Source: JAWKTV01 sp041398905
GTDB taxonomy: Bacteria > Planctomycetota > Planctomycetia > Planctomycetales > Planctomycetaceae
Length of the DNA stretch: 64,000 bases
Direction of reading: 5' to 3'
NCBI GenBank assembly: GCA_041398905.1
Contig: JAWKTV010000022.1
Span: 6,372-70,371 of the forward strand
Of the stretch, positions 48,201 to 56,292 are shown in pieces (positions within the stretch are counted from its first letter, which is position 1; every line of letters begins with the position of its first letter). A program made the translations under genes and the position numbers. A model generated the notes under the pieces. That model had not been told where the DNA came from and ran no database searches. It saw only the letters and a list, made by a program, of their open reading frames with translations.

Positions 48201-49601
48201 CTGCAGGCGCTGCACAAGCCCGGAGTCGTTGATGGTTTGATTCTGCGGCTTGGTCATGAGACCGACCCCGCGCGGCGGCGCGGCCTGCTGGTGGCGCTCT
48301 GCCGACTCAACTTCGTCGAAGGGGAGTGGAAGGGGAACAGTTGGGGTACCCGACCAGACACCACGGGCCCGTACTATCAACATGAGCGGTGGGCCGAGTC
48401 GGACAAGATCGAAGCCGTCCTGCGCCGCGAACTCGACACCGCCCAGGGAGACGAGGCCGCGTTCCTGTTGACGCAGCTCGATCGCCACAAGGTGCGGCTC
48501 GATGGGACGCTCGAACGGGCGATCGCCATGGCCACGCAGGACGCCGCGATGATCCCCGCCGCGATTGGCGAACTCAGCCGAACCAACCGGGTTCCAGACG
48601 ACGCGATCACGCTCGTTCGGGGTGTCGCGGCGAGTGGTGACTACCCCGCGTCGCTCCGGTCCAGCGCGGCGCAGGTGCTGCTGCGGAGCACGGCCGACAA
48701 CGGGTACGCCGCCGCCTTCGCCGCGCTCGTCGACATCGAGAAGCAGGACGGCCGCAAGCAGCCTTTTGACCAACTGTGGGGCCGGCTCCGCGAGCCGAAG
48801 CGACTGGGGGAACAGGTCGAGTGGCTCAGGACGCGGGCCGACGGTGATGGTGCCGCGGGTCAATGGGCGGCTGCCGCGCTGTTGGTCGCCGCACATCACA
48901 AGGACACCTCGCCAGAGGCTCGGGCGCTGGCGACAAAGGGACTCGAATCGCTCTGGGACGCGGGGGTCGACGCGCGGGTTCGCCTGCTCAACGCCGCCCG
49001 TCTGGCGAACGTTCGGGAGTTCGAACCGCGTGTGCGTGAAGCGATGCGGGCCGCGGACAAGGCCATCGCCAAAGTGGCGAACGATATCGCGAAGGACTGG
49101 AAGCTCGAAGCGATGCCGACCCCCATCGGTCCGACCATCAAGGAACTGCCAGTCGCCGAGGTGCTCGCCGCCGCGGTCGCCGCCCAGGGGGATGTCGAGC
49201 AGGGTAAGTTCCTGTTCGAGAAGCTCAGTTGCAACAAGTGCCACACCGTCTCCAAGGGCGAGGCACTGCGTGGTCCTTACCTGCCGCAGGTCGCGAAGAC
49301 CTACAAGCGCGATCAACTGGCCGAAGCGGTCCTCGATCCCAATAAGACGCTCGCGCAGGGGTTCGTGACGCAGTTGTTTGTGCTGGATGACGGCACGCAG
49401 GTGATCGGATTCGTCACGGCCGAGGACGCGGAGAAGGTGACCATTCGCGACAAGGAGGCGAAGGAGACGGTCATTCCCGTCGACCGCATCGAGACGCGTG
49501 TGAAGCAGCAGGTCTCGATGATGCCTGAAGGGCTGCTGAAGGACAACACCGTCGGCGACCTTTCATCGCTGCTGGATTACCTGCAGTCGATCGCCGAGTG
49601 A
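45276..49601 (+). CDS. Secreted ThuA / discoidin / PVC-type dehydrogenase / HEAT / cytochrome c multidomain protein
   Basis: 1441 residues in an intact frame, ATG 45276, signal peptide 'LPLVVLLCLAGLGPAVVTSA'. Domains in order: ThuA-like (~40-270, 'LRVLLITGGCCHDYTAQ', 'GAVVLHCAMHCYRD', 'GHHNVTVEAPEYLDLV'); F5/8-type discoidin (~280-410, 'NFAPHAVDGNPATRWCASNG'); a six-bladed glucose-dehydrogenase-like propeller of the PVC-type membrane-bound dehydrogenase family (~430-775, 'PVYVASSPDGTLFVSVDQNGS', 'SRGTRNILEVAMDP'); HEAT-like helices (~790-1290); and cytochrome c (~1300-1435) with haem motif CNKCH at 1319-1323. Predicted to be a periplasmic carbohydrate-oxidising enzyme passing electrons to its haem. 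The substrate is unknown; a sugar is likely from the family. Confidence 0.92.
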   Translation: MPLTTSPRSLLTSGLPLVVLLCLAGLGPAVVTSAAEGDAPPPLRVLLITGGCCHDYTAQKAILANGLRERAHVDVEVVQQGGSATNSMIEVYNNDDWADGYDVVIHDECFADVKDTAYVDRILRPHRAGKGAVVLHCAMHCYRDGRDEWFKFCGVTSRRHGAHYAHEVLNTDASHPIMANFPAGWANPAGELYWIEKLWETAHPLASAKNREQGNEEVCVWTNQFGEGRVFGTTLGHHNVTVEAPEYLDLVTRGVLWAGGKLDDPRYLKQPASGPTLVPVNLAKAAKATASSEETGKNNFAPHAVDGNPATRWCASNGSAPQWLQLDLGEAKPVRGATLKWESDQTVYKYTIEGSADGEQWTTLVDQSAQGLNGKHEFKFDAPNTRFVKVNFLGSNTGGWGSIWEVSLHGDEMIEVDPQEAQKLADAAILADVKVPDEFDVSLFAAPPAVKYPVYVASSPDGTLFVSVDQNGSLDREKNRGAVYRLRDLDGDGKADEVKLFVDNIDSPRGLVWDHDRLYLMHPPHLSAFIDNDGDGVSDEQRVLVKNIAFDFKDRPADHTSNGVTLGIDGWLYLAIGDFGMLEAEGADGTRLQFRSGGVLRVRPDGTGLEVYSRGTRNILEVAMDPLLNGFTRDNTNDGGGWDIRLHHFSGLEHHGYPSLYMNFGDEIVQPLADYGGGSGCGALYLDEPGFPAGFGNALYTADWGRNVVFRHHLTPNGGTFTPTQDEFIKSTRVTDLDCDANGNLYVTSWKGATFTYAGDDVGYLVKVTPKDYQPTPLPDFNDTNACLEVLATSASHRRRLEAQRSLLRRGIDNSTADALVKIAADASKPLVNRVAALYALKQAGVAPERLAPLSLEHDDLRPLAIRALGDRKAVGTPWDQATRSIDAAPALVDPIAIGLFDESPRARMEAVIAIARLQLIDLGGEVAKLLDDPDPIVRHTTVQSLILLGSAEPCFAIIDESGLDGTQRAGALRVLQALHKPGVVDGLILRLGHETDPARRRGLLVALCRLNFVEGEWKGNSWGTRPDTTGPYYQHERWAESDKIEAVLRRELDTAQGDEAAFLLTQLDRHKVRLDGTLERAIAMATQDAAMIPAAIGELSRTNRVPDDAITLVRGVAASGDYPASLRSSAAQVLLRSTADNGYAAAFAALVDIEKQDGRKQPFDQLWGRLREPKRLGEQVEWLRTRADGDGAAGQWAAAALLVAAHHKDTSPEARALATKGLESLWDAGVDARVRLLNAARLANVREFEPRVREAMRAADKAIAKVANDIAKDWKLEAMPTPIGPTIKELPVAEVLAAAVAAQGDVEQGKFLFEKLSCNKCHTVSKGEALRGPYLPQVAKTYKRDQLAEAVLDPNKTLAQGFVTQLFVLDDGTQVIGFVTAEDAEKVTIRDKEAKETVIPVDRIETRVKQQVSMMPEGLLKDNTVGDLSSLLDYLQSIAE

Positions 49602-49670
49602 TCGGCGCGATGGGCGGACCTGCGGACGCCGCGATCTTGCAGTCACAGCGTCAGTCGGGCAGTCACGGCG

Positions 49671-50737
49671 TCACTCCGGTCCGTGCCCGCGTCGACGCAA
49701 CTCGGCCACCACCTTGCGGACGATCTCCGAGACGTCACCCGATGTCCCGGCGAGTAGCGACTGCGTGGCGGTGACCGCCGCGCTCGTCGTTCGCAGCAGG
49801 TCGGGATTGCAGCCGGTCACCGGCTGGTCGGCGTAGCCGTGCGCGGCAAGCAGGCATTGCAAGGTGTCCCGCAATTTCGAAAGGTCCATCCGCTGCTCGT
49901 CGGACAGCGGCTGCCGGCCGACGCCGAGATCGAAGCCGCGCAGACTCGCCGCCGCGCGAAAGCCTTCCGGGAATTCCGACTGATACAGCATCGCGTCGAA
50001 CAGCGTGACGAGGTCGTACTGGATGCGGCGCGCCTCATCGAGCTGACCGCCGACCGTCAGGTCGTACAACTTGCGAGTCAACTCGGGAACAACGCCGCTG
50101 GAAGCATTGGTTCCGCCGTCGCACCCGACCAGAATCATCGGCATCAACGCCGCGTCCCAGCCGGTGAGGAAACTGAATTCCGGCCGGTTGGGGCGGACCC
50201 TCTGAATCATCCGGATCATGTGCGGCACATCGCCCGATGAATCCTTGATGGCGACCACCCGCTCGCACTCCTCGCTGAGCCGCTGCACCGTCGGGACGTC
50301 GATCGGGCTTGCGAACAGCGGAATGTTGTACAGCGTCACATCGACCGGCGAGTTGCGGCCGATCTCCTTGAAGTAGGCGTACACCGCGCCCGGACTGAGC
50401 TTGTAATAGAATGGTGCGACGATGGCCACAGCCCGCACGCCCAGCTCGTGGTAGTACTCGCAGGCACGGATCGTCTCGCGCGTATTGGCTTCGGCGGCAC
50501 CCGCCAGAATCGGGACGCGGCCCGCCACCTGATCAACCACAATCTCCGCGATCCTCCGCCGCTCCTCGGCGGTGAAGCGGGTGAACTCGCCCGTCGAACC
50601 GTTGGGGTACAGGCCATGCACCCCCGGGCGATCAGCCAGTCGAGATAGCGGCGAAACTCCGGCTCGTTAATCGAGCCATCAGCGCGGCAGGGAACGAGAT
50701 TCGGCGTGAAGATGCCACGCAAACGGTCGGCGGACAT
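49671..50737 (-). CDS. DapA/NAL-family class I aldolase-type lyase, one frame break
   Basis: ATG 50737 (MSADRLRGIFTPNLVPCRADGS). The frame changes near 50622 (DWLIARG / VHGLYPNGSTGEF), fitting one G missing from a GGGGG run. Repaired length ~355 residues, longer than DapA (~290) because of a C-terminal helical extension. Family residues: the carboxylate-binding 'GSTGEF', 'FYYKLSPGAVYAYF', the Tyr in 'VTLYNIPLF' and the Schiff-base Lys in 'RVVAIKDSSGD'. Members condense or cleave pyruvate adducts (dihydrodipicolinate synthase, N-acetylneuraminate lyase, keto-deoxy sugar acid aldolases). With no other lysine genes nearby, a sugar-acid role is at least as likely as DapA. Confidence 0.88.
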
Positions 50738-50898
50738 AGACTGCGCTTCTAAAGAATGCCCAAAGATCAATGTTCTCTCTTCGCGATTCGCCCCGCGAAC
50801 AACTGTGCCGGGCAATTCTCTTGGCGAGCCTCGGCGTCACCCATCAACACACCATAGTTCATTGGACCGTCATGCGAAGGCCCGAAGTCAAACTGCCA

Positions 50899-52224
50899 TC
50901 AAGTCAGTTCACCCGCGGTCAATCTTGAGCCGCTGTCCGCGGAGCGCGCAGCGACTTGGGGTTGCCCCTTGGCCCGGGCGAACGCGCGTTGCCGTTCGGC
51001 TTCCGTTTGTCGGCAGACCTCCTGCAATAGACGCTCCATTGCTGGCGTCAGTTCTCGATTGCGGCGTGCCATCGCGGTCCGGGCAATCTCGACCGACGGG
51101 CCGATGCCCTCGGGCAGCGGCTGCAACTCGCCGTGCCACAATCGCGAGAACGAGGGGACATGCTTGGGCAACAGTTCGCCGCCCGGCAGCAGCATCGTCA
51201 TCACACCAATTGAGGACCCGGTGTTGAACAGCGTGCCCAGTGCCGTCTTCGTGTGATCGCCGATGAAGCAGCCGACCTTGGTTGACCCCGTGTCGACCGA
51301 CGCACCGGCGACGGGCACGCTGACGTGCGAGTAGTCGTTCTTCAGATCGCTGTTGGAGGTGAGCGCGCCGAGATTGACCCAGGGGCAGACGTAACTGTGG
51401 CCCAGAAACCCGTCGTGATACTTGTTGGCGAAGCCGTGCAGGATGCTCTCCTCGATCTCACCGCCGACACGGCAGACAGGGCCGATCGAGGTCCCTTCGC
51501 GAACATGCGCGCGAAACACCTGCGTTTCGCGGCCGATGAAGCAGGGGCCTTCGATCCGGGTGAAGGGGAGCAGCCGAACCCCGCCGTCGATCCAGACTGG
51601 ACCCCGCCGCACGTCAATCACGACATACGGGTCGATCTCCGCGGTCAGGTCGATGTGAACGTCTTGCAGGCTCCCTTGGATGGCGAACTGCGGCGTGCTG
51701 CCAACCGGGTGCTGCGCGCGTGAACGGAGTTGGTAGTCGGTCGTGAGCTGCCGGCCGTTGTGATGCACGAGGTCCCACGGGTGCGCAACGAGTCGCCCGC
51801 CAGCGTCGATCGGCTTGCGGGTCCGCGCCAGTTGTTCGATGCCATCGCTGGGTGCGTTCGCGTCGATCAGCACCGCTTCGTCGGGACTGACGACGATCCA
51901 CGCGACTTGTTCATCGACGATGCCGACGCGGCCGGCGTCCACATGGGTGAGGGTGCGCGGGTCGCCCAGCCAGCGGCCGTTAACCAGGAGCGTGGGCCGT
52001 TGGGCGAGCCAGGCCTCGTCATTGATCCGGGCGTCGGGATGCAGGGCCCGGTAAGTCTCTTCGAGCCAGGGGCGAATCAGCCCACCCCACTCCTGAATCG
52101 GCAGCGTCTGCTCGATGCGCTCTCTCGCGGTAAAGTGCCCGCAGCGGAGTTCAAACACCGGTCGCAGCAGCGCGATGGGCGAAAAGTTCGCGACCTGTTG
52201 GTCCTCAAACAACGCGATACGCAT
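50899..52224 (-). CDS. GlmU-like sugar nucleotidyltransferase/acyltransferase with left-handed beta-helix
   Basis: 441 residues from ATG 52224, with GGGAAGAG upstream. The start 'MRIALFEDQQVANFSPIALLRPVFELRCGHFTARERIE' (in parts) is typical of the alternative bacterial GlmU group: the N-terminal domain lacks the usual GxGxxM nucleotidyltransferase opening. The C-terminal half is a left-handed beta-helix ('IDPYVVIDVRRGPVWIDGGV', 'IEGPCFIGRETQVFRAHV', 'LGHSYVCPWVNLGALTSNSDLKNDY', 'STKVGCFIGDHTKTALGTLFNTG'), as in UDP-GlcNAc pyrophosphorylase/acetyltransferases. Predicted to make UDP-N-acetylglucosamine or a related nucleotide sugar in the cytoplasm. Intact frame. Confidence 0.85.
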   Translation of the reverse strand: MRIALFEDQQVANFSPIALLRPVFELRCGHFTARERIEQTLPIQEWGGLIRPWLEETYRALHPDARINDEAWLAQRPTLLVNGRWLGDPRTLTHVDAGRVGIVDEQVAWIVVSPDEAVLIDANAPSDGIEQLARTRKPIDAGGRLVAHPWDLVHHNGRQLTTDYQLRSRAQHPVGSTPQFAIQGSLQDVHIDLTAEIDPYVVIDVRRGPVWIDGGVRLLPFTRIEGPCFIGRETQVFRAHVREGTSIGPVCRVGGEIEESILHGFANKYHDGFLGHSYVCPWVNLGALTSNSDLKNDYSHVSVPVAGASVDTGSTKVGCFIGDHTKTALGTLFNTGSSIGVMTMLLPGGELLPKHVPSFSRLWHGELQPLPEGIGPSVEIARTAMARRNRELTPAMERLLQEVCRQTEAERQRAFARAKGQPQVAARSADSGSRLTAGELT

Positions 52225-52490
52225 GGCTCTTCCCTGATTTGCCCTGTCTCGATCCGTGAGCAGGGGAGCATTCGATGGAACGAATTGACCGGCGGGCTGT
52301 AATCAGCAGCAATGGAATCAATCCCGTCGGGTCGGACCGGAGTGACTTCCGTCCCCGTCGATTCCGGGGGCCTCCACGCCGTCCGGCGCGCGTGTTGGGC
52401 ACGGACAACAGCGTAATTCAGGGAGGACGATCGCGGCCAGACCGCTTTGCCGACGGGCCTGAGACTCCGGTCGAATATGCGGAAATCCCG

Positions 52491-54374
52491 CTAGATCGCC
52501 GCCGCGCCCGACTGTGACGACCGACCCCGACCTCCCAGCACCTGCCAGTCGAGCAGAATCGACAGCAGAATCAGCAGGATCGCCCCCACGATCAGCCAGG
52601 AAAACGGGTTGTCGAGATTGATCTTGGTCGCCTCATACGCTTCCGACGGTTCAATGTGCACGCTGCTGAGCGCCAGCAGCGTCGACTCCTCCCGGTCGAA
52701 GAAGTTGACCGCGAAACGCTCGAGCAACCGCTCTCCATCCCGGATCTCATAGACGCCCGGCTCGCCGAGCGGGGGGATATCAATCACGTCTCCCCGTCCG
52801 CGGACCAGCGTCCGCTCACGGCCACCCGGAGTCAGTAGCGTCAACTCATCGTTCGCAGCGGCGTCGGGAGCGGCCGCCGCCGTTGGCAGGGCTGGGGACC
52901 GCAATTGCACTGCTTCTTCGAGACGGTAGTTCCAGCGCCGCAGTCCCGGCAGGGCGTCGCGTCGCATTTGCACAAGGTTCGAGAGCAGGATCGGCCAATC
53001 GGGGCTGTCACCCAGGTTCGACCGGGCAAGATCAATGTTCATCACCCAGCCGGCCGCACCGCCCCCTTCGATGCGTCCCATCAGGATCGTTCGGTCGACG
53101 CTGACGAGCGGCGAGAGTCGGAATTCGGTCGTCGGCTGCACCCCTCCCCACACAATGCCCCCGAGCGACACTCCTTCCAGCAGCGGATGTTGCCGCTCGA
53201 TCAGGTAAGGACCAATCAAGTCGACCGCCTGCTTGCGAATGGCCTCGGATTGATTAAGCGGCCCAATCCCCAGCCACCACACGTCGCCAGTCGCCGCAGC
53301 CGCCGTCGCCGTCGCCGCATGACCGATTATGAGGTCTGCCTGAGCCGCGTCGTTGACGCGCACGACACCCGGCAGTGACCGCAACGCCCGCTCCACCAGC
53401 CGGCTCTCCGCACCATCCGCCTGCAGTTCGACCGCGATCCGTACCTGCCGGGGCTTTGGCTCAACGAGGGTGACAACGTTGTCAATATCGAGTGCGTCCG
53501 CGTCTGACGAGAGCCGAATCGTGAGCTGCCCCAGCTCGGCAGGCGGCGCTAATTCGAGCGGAGCTTCGGAACTTGGCGGCATCTCCAGAACGCGATCGAG
53601 CACTGACTGTCCCGCCGCCTCGGCGGTCACGCGGACCGTCGCCGCGGCCATTCCCAGATTGGCGATCCGCAGGTAGATCTGGCCCCGCTCGGCTCCTTCG
53701 CCCGGCTGCCAGCGGGCGGCGGTGAAGGCGACGTTCGGCAATGCTTCGCCGAGCGCGAGCACCTCCATTCCCTTCGGCAGCAAAATCGTGTCGTCCGGTT
53801 CGGCGTCCGTCAGAAACAGAAACCGTCCCTCACGAGCAACCATCTGCACCGCCTCATCCCACGCGGCATGAAAGTCGTGGCGGGCAGCGCTCGGTCGCCA
53901 TTGCTCCAGGGCCTCGTTCGCTTCCGTCCATGTCATGCTCCGCCGCGCCCAGAAGCGTTGGCTGTCGGCCCGAACGCAGCAGCGTCACGCGCGTATCCCG
54001 ACCGAGCGTCTCGGCGCTGCCGCAGCTCGCGAATCGCCCGCTGCTGCAGACTGCCGCCCCCGCCAATGACTCCGCCTGCATCGAGGCCGAGTCATCGACC
54101 ACCGCCACGAGATGCGGCGCGCTTCTGTTTCGTTAAACCGCGGATCACAGAGCGCGAGTGCCAGCAGCAAGGCAGCGAGCAGCTCGAGAAGCAGTGAAGG
54201 CGTGATTGGCAATCGATCCTTGCGACGGCCCGCATCCGTGACGCGGGTCTCGGCCCCCCACAGGTGCGCACCCGCGACATACAGCGGTGGAAACCGCCGC
54301 CGGAACAGATGAATCGCAATGATGGTGGGGAGAGCCAGCAGGCCCAACAGGCCCCAGGGGGTCGCGAGGTACAT
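52491..54374 (-). CDS. BatA/vWA-type membrane protein, about four frame breaks
   Basis: ATG 54374 (MYLATPWGLLGLLALPTIIAIHLF) begins a BatA-type N-terminal region with two membrane helices, the second ending 'LLALALCDPRFNETEA'. The frame then changes near 54125, and a von Willebrand A start appears ('LVAVVDDSASMQAESLAG', a MIDAS-type D-x-S-x-S). Further changes near 54060, 54020 and 53945 lead to the long frame from 53936 ('EANEALEQWRPSAARHDF', 'RFLFLTDAEPDD'). It ends with a final membrane helix ('FSWLIVGAILLILLSILLDW'). Repaired length ~627 residues. Family: membrane-bound vWA proteins of the Bat/MoxR-associated type. No MoxR ATPase is in the window. Confidence 0.75.
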
Positions 54375-54591
54375 GCGGCAAGTATCGCGAGGGGCCAAGC
54401 AATTGCCAATTGAGCGGGGACGCCACCGCCCCTCGATGCACCCAGTACCAGCACGAACCGCCAGCGAGTGGACCCGGCGACAAGCACTCCAGGCAAGTCA
54501 CACCAGCGCGTGCACACATTGGCACTCGTCCAGGACACGCAGCACCCGCGAGTCAACCGATACTGGCTGATGCAGCGTGACGACGGCGGTC

Positions 54592-55380
54592 CTACTCGGC
54601 CAGCCACGCTCGCCAGGCCGTCACCTGCGCCCTGCGGACATCCGCGTCCGCGAACGGATCGAAGGGCAATCCCGCTTCGCTGAGTCGCGCGAGCGTCTGC
54701 CCGGCGGCGGCCCGTACTGCGAGCCGCTCGTCCTCCAAGACGTCCACCAGCACGGGATAGCTGGCAGCCCCGGCTTCCTGCAGGGCCGCGACGATGGCCC
54801 GACGTTCCTCCTGCGACGACTGGCCCATCCGTTCGATCGCCTGCGCGACGGTCTGTTCCCAATCCTCACTCGCGGAATTGGTCAACCGGTCCAGATAGTC
54901 ATCCTGCAGGGCCGCCATCGGCTCCTTGTTCGCCACCGCATCGTCCAGGAATTTCACGAACTGTTCGGGCGGAATGTAGCCCGGCCGGCTCGCGAGCACG
55001 CGCTGCTGGGCATCGAGCACCAGCGTGTGCGGCAGACCGTGGACTTTGTACTTCGCCGCCAGCACCGGTTCGTCATCCGGGTCGACCTTGACCCAGCGGA
55101 ACTGCTTCCCAAGCTCGGCCACGGCCGGGTCCGCGAAGGTCGTGCCCGTCAGCTTGCGGCACCAGCCGCACCAGGGAGCCGAAAACGTCAGTACGATCGG
55201 ACGGGCATCCGCAGCGTCTTCGGCGGCCGGTTCGAGTTTGTTCGCGAACTGGATCGCCACAGCGGGCTTCGCAGCATCCTCCAGCCCGGAGTTCCGCGAG
55301 ACACCCCCATCGTCGGCGCACATCTGCGTCGCCGACAGCGTCGCCAGCCACAACATCAGGGCGATTCGGGTTCGATCCAT
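54592..55380 (-). CDS. Periplasmic thioredoxin-fold protein with CGWC site and HEAT-like tail
   Basis: 262 residues, ATG 55380. Signal peptide 'IALMLWLATLSATQMCA-DDG'. Residues ~60-150 are a thioredoxin domain of the DsbD-gamma/DUF255 style: 'PIVLTFSAPWCGWCRKLTGTTFADPAV', with the redox pair in CGWC and the cis-proline in 'VHGLPHTLVLD'. Residues ~160-262 are helical, HEAT-like ('EERRAIVAALQEAGAASYPVLVDVLEDERLAVRAAAGQTLARL', in parts). It probably catalyses thiol-disulfide exchange outside the cytoplasm. The start lies inside the end of the lipoyl-like gene (25-base overlap), so the two are coupled; tatA is the first gene of this trio. Confidence 0.88.
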   Translation of the reverse strand: MDRTRIALMLWLATLSATQMCADDGGVSRNSGLEDAAKPAVAIQFANKLEPAAEDAADARPIVLTFSAPWCGWCRKLTGTTFADPAVAELGKQFRWVKVDPDDEPVLAAKYKVHGLPHTLVLDAQQRVLASRPGYIPPEQFVKFLDDAVANKEPMAALQDDYLDRLTNSASEDWEQTVAQAIERMGQSSQEERRAIVAALQEAGAASYPVLVDVLEDERLAVRAAAGQTLARLSEAGLPFDPFADADVRRAQVTAWRAWLAE

Positions 55381-55613
55381 GCCAGAACCGTGTTGGTGAA
55401 GACGGTGGAGCCTGTCGGCCGTTCAATCCGCGCGAGTCGACCCGAGATGGCACTCGTCAGATGGACGAGCACACTTCCAGCCAGCAGTTCGACCAAACGA
55501 TCACCGCTGGCGACCTTCACGCCGGGTTCGATCAGCCATTGCCCGACACGAACCCGATCGCTGCCGAGGTCAGGCACCGAAACGCTCGCCGCATCGCTGC
55601 TGTTGACGCTCAT
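55356..55613 (-). CDS. Small lipoyl/biotinyl-fold protein without the modified lysine
   Basis: 85 residues, ATG 55613. The strand pattern 'VRVGQWLIEPGVKVASGDRLVELLAGSVLVHLTSAISGRLARI', given here in parts ('VGQWLIEPGVKVASGD', 'SAISGRLARIERPTG', 'NTVLAWIEPE'), matches a biotinyl/lipoyl domain (w-x-V-x-x-G-d...E...-a-p-x-s-G-x-l). The acceptor lysine of the usual D-K-A or M-K-M turn is absent (LLAGSVLVHL), so it cannot be lipoylated or biotinylated at the usual place. It sits between tatA (44 bases upstream) and the thioredoxin gene (overlapping). Confidence 0.65.
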   Translation of the reverse strand: MSVNSSDAASVSVPDLGSDRVRVGQWLIEPGVKVASGDRLVELLAGSVLVHLTSAISGRLARIERPTGSTVFTNTVLAWIEPESP

Positions 55614-55657
55614 TCTCGCTGCCGCCCCCTCCCTGTCGACACGCCGCTAACCTCCGG

Positions 55658-55861
55658 TCAGACTTCTTCCTTCTCCTTCTGACGCTCGCGGGCCTCCTCC
55701 TCGGCATCCTCTTCGCCTTCGCGGATGCCCTTCTTGAACTCGTTGACGGACTTGCCCAGCGAGCGCATCGTCTGCGGCAGTCGGCTGCCAAACAGGAGCA
55801 GCACGACCAGCGCGAGAATCATCAACTGAACAGGACCGGGTGTCAGAAAGGCCAGCGACAT
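55658..55861 (-). CDS. tatA: Twin-arginine translocase subunit TatA/E
   Basis: ATG 55861 is preceded by GGAG on the minus strand; the open frame before it is shadow. The 67-residue protein has the TatA layout: short N-terminus, membrane helix (~8-24, GPVQLMILALVVLLLFG), the hinge 'FGSRLPQTMRSLGKSVNEFKKGI' with the conserved F-G and amphipathic helix, and a charged tail (EGEEDAEEEARERQKEKEE). It forms the translocation pore with TatC for folded proteins. Tat-type leaders occur in this window at the DUF1501 and Gfo/Idh proteins and, less clearly, in the bufferin precursor. No tatC is seen here. Confidence 0.92.
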   Translation of the reverse strand: MSLAFLTPGPVQLMILALVVLLLFGSRLPQTMRSLGKSVNEFKKGIREGEEDAEEEARERQKEKEEV

Positions 55862-56292
55862 GAGATCAACTCCAGGAAATCGGCCTGCGACGGCCGGAAC
55901 GTGACGCAACGTGTTCTTCGCATTCTATCCCTGAACATCGACGGACTCAAATGGTGAAACAACCAGCCGCCTGCGGATTCAAAGCATTGCCCCATCAATG
56001 CCCGCAGAACTGCCCGCGGAGCGACCGTGCCGACCAGTCAAGAGGTCGGCCAATCAAGAAGTTCCTCAGCCGTTGCGACTGCAGCCAACAAAACCCGTAC
56101 GGCGGACTGCCTGTCCGTCGCCACACACCAGCACCGCACACGTCCAGTCCATTCATGCCGACACGCGGTCAAACTTGCCCAGGACGCCCAGCGTCCTCAG
56201 AAAATCGTCCCGATTCGCCGATTCCGATTGGCAATCGCGGCAGATATCAATACACTCAAATGGCTTCATAACCCCATCCAGGGCCTGACGAT
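55862..56292. other. Divergent intergenic region
   Basis: 431 bases between tatA (minus) and the DUF1501 gene (plus). The open frames are shadow-like. A promoter candidate for the DUF1501 gene is listed at 56228-56256. Confidence 0.5.
56228..56256 (+). promoter_or_regulatory. Candidate promoter for the DUF1501 gene
   Basis: TTGGCA (56228-56233), a 17-base spacer and TACACT (56251-56256) in a locally AT-richer stretch, ~37 bases before ATG 56293. Confidence 0.5.

Noticed and set aside
47691..49316. Minus-strand open frame of 541 codons
   Set aside because: Opposite the intact HEAT/cytochrome part of the 1441-residue protein, whose CNKCH motif proves the plus strand.
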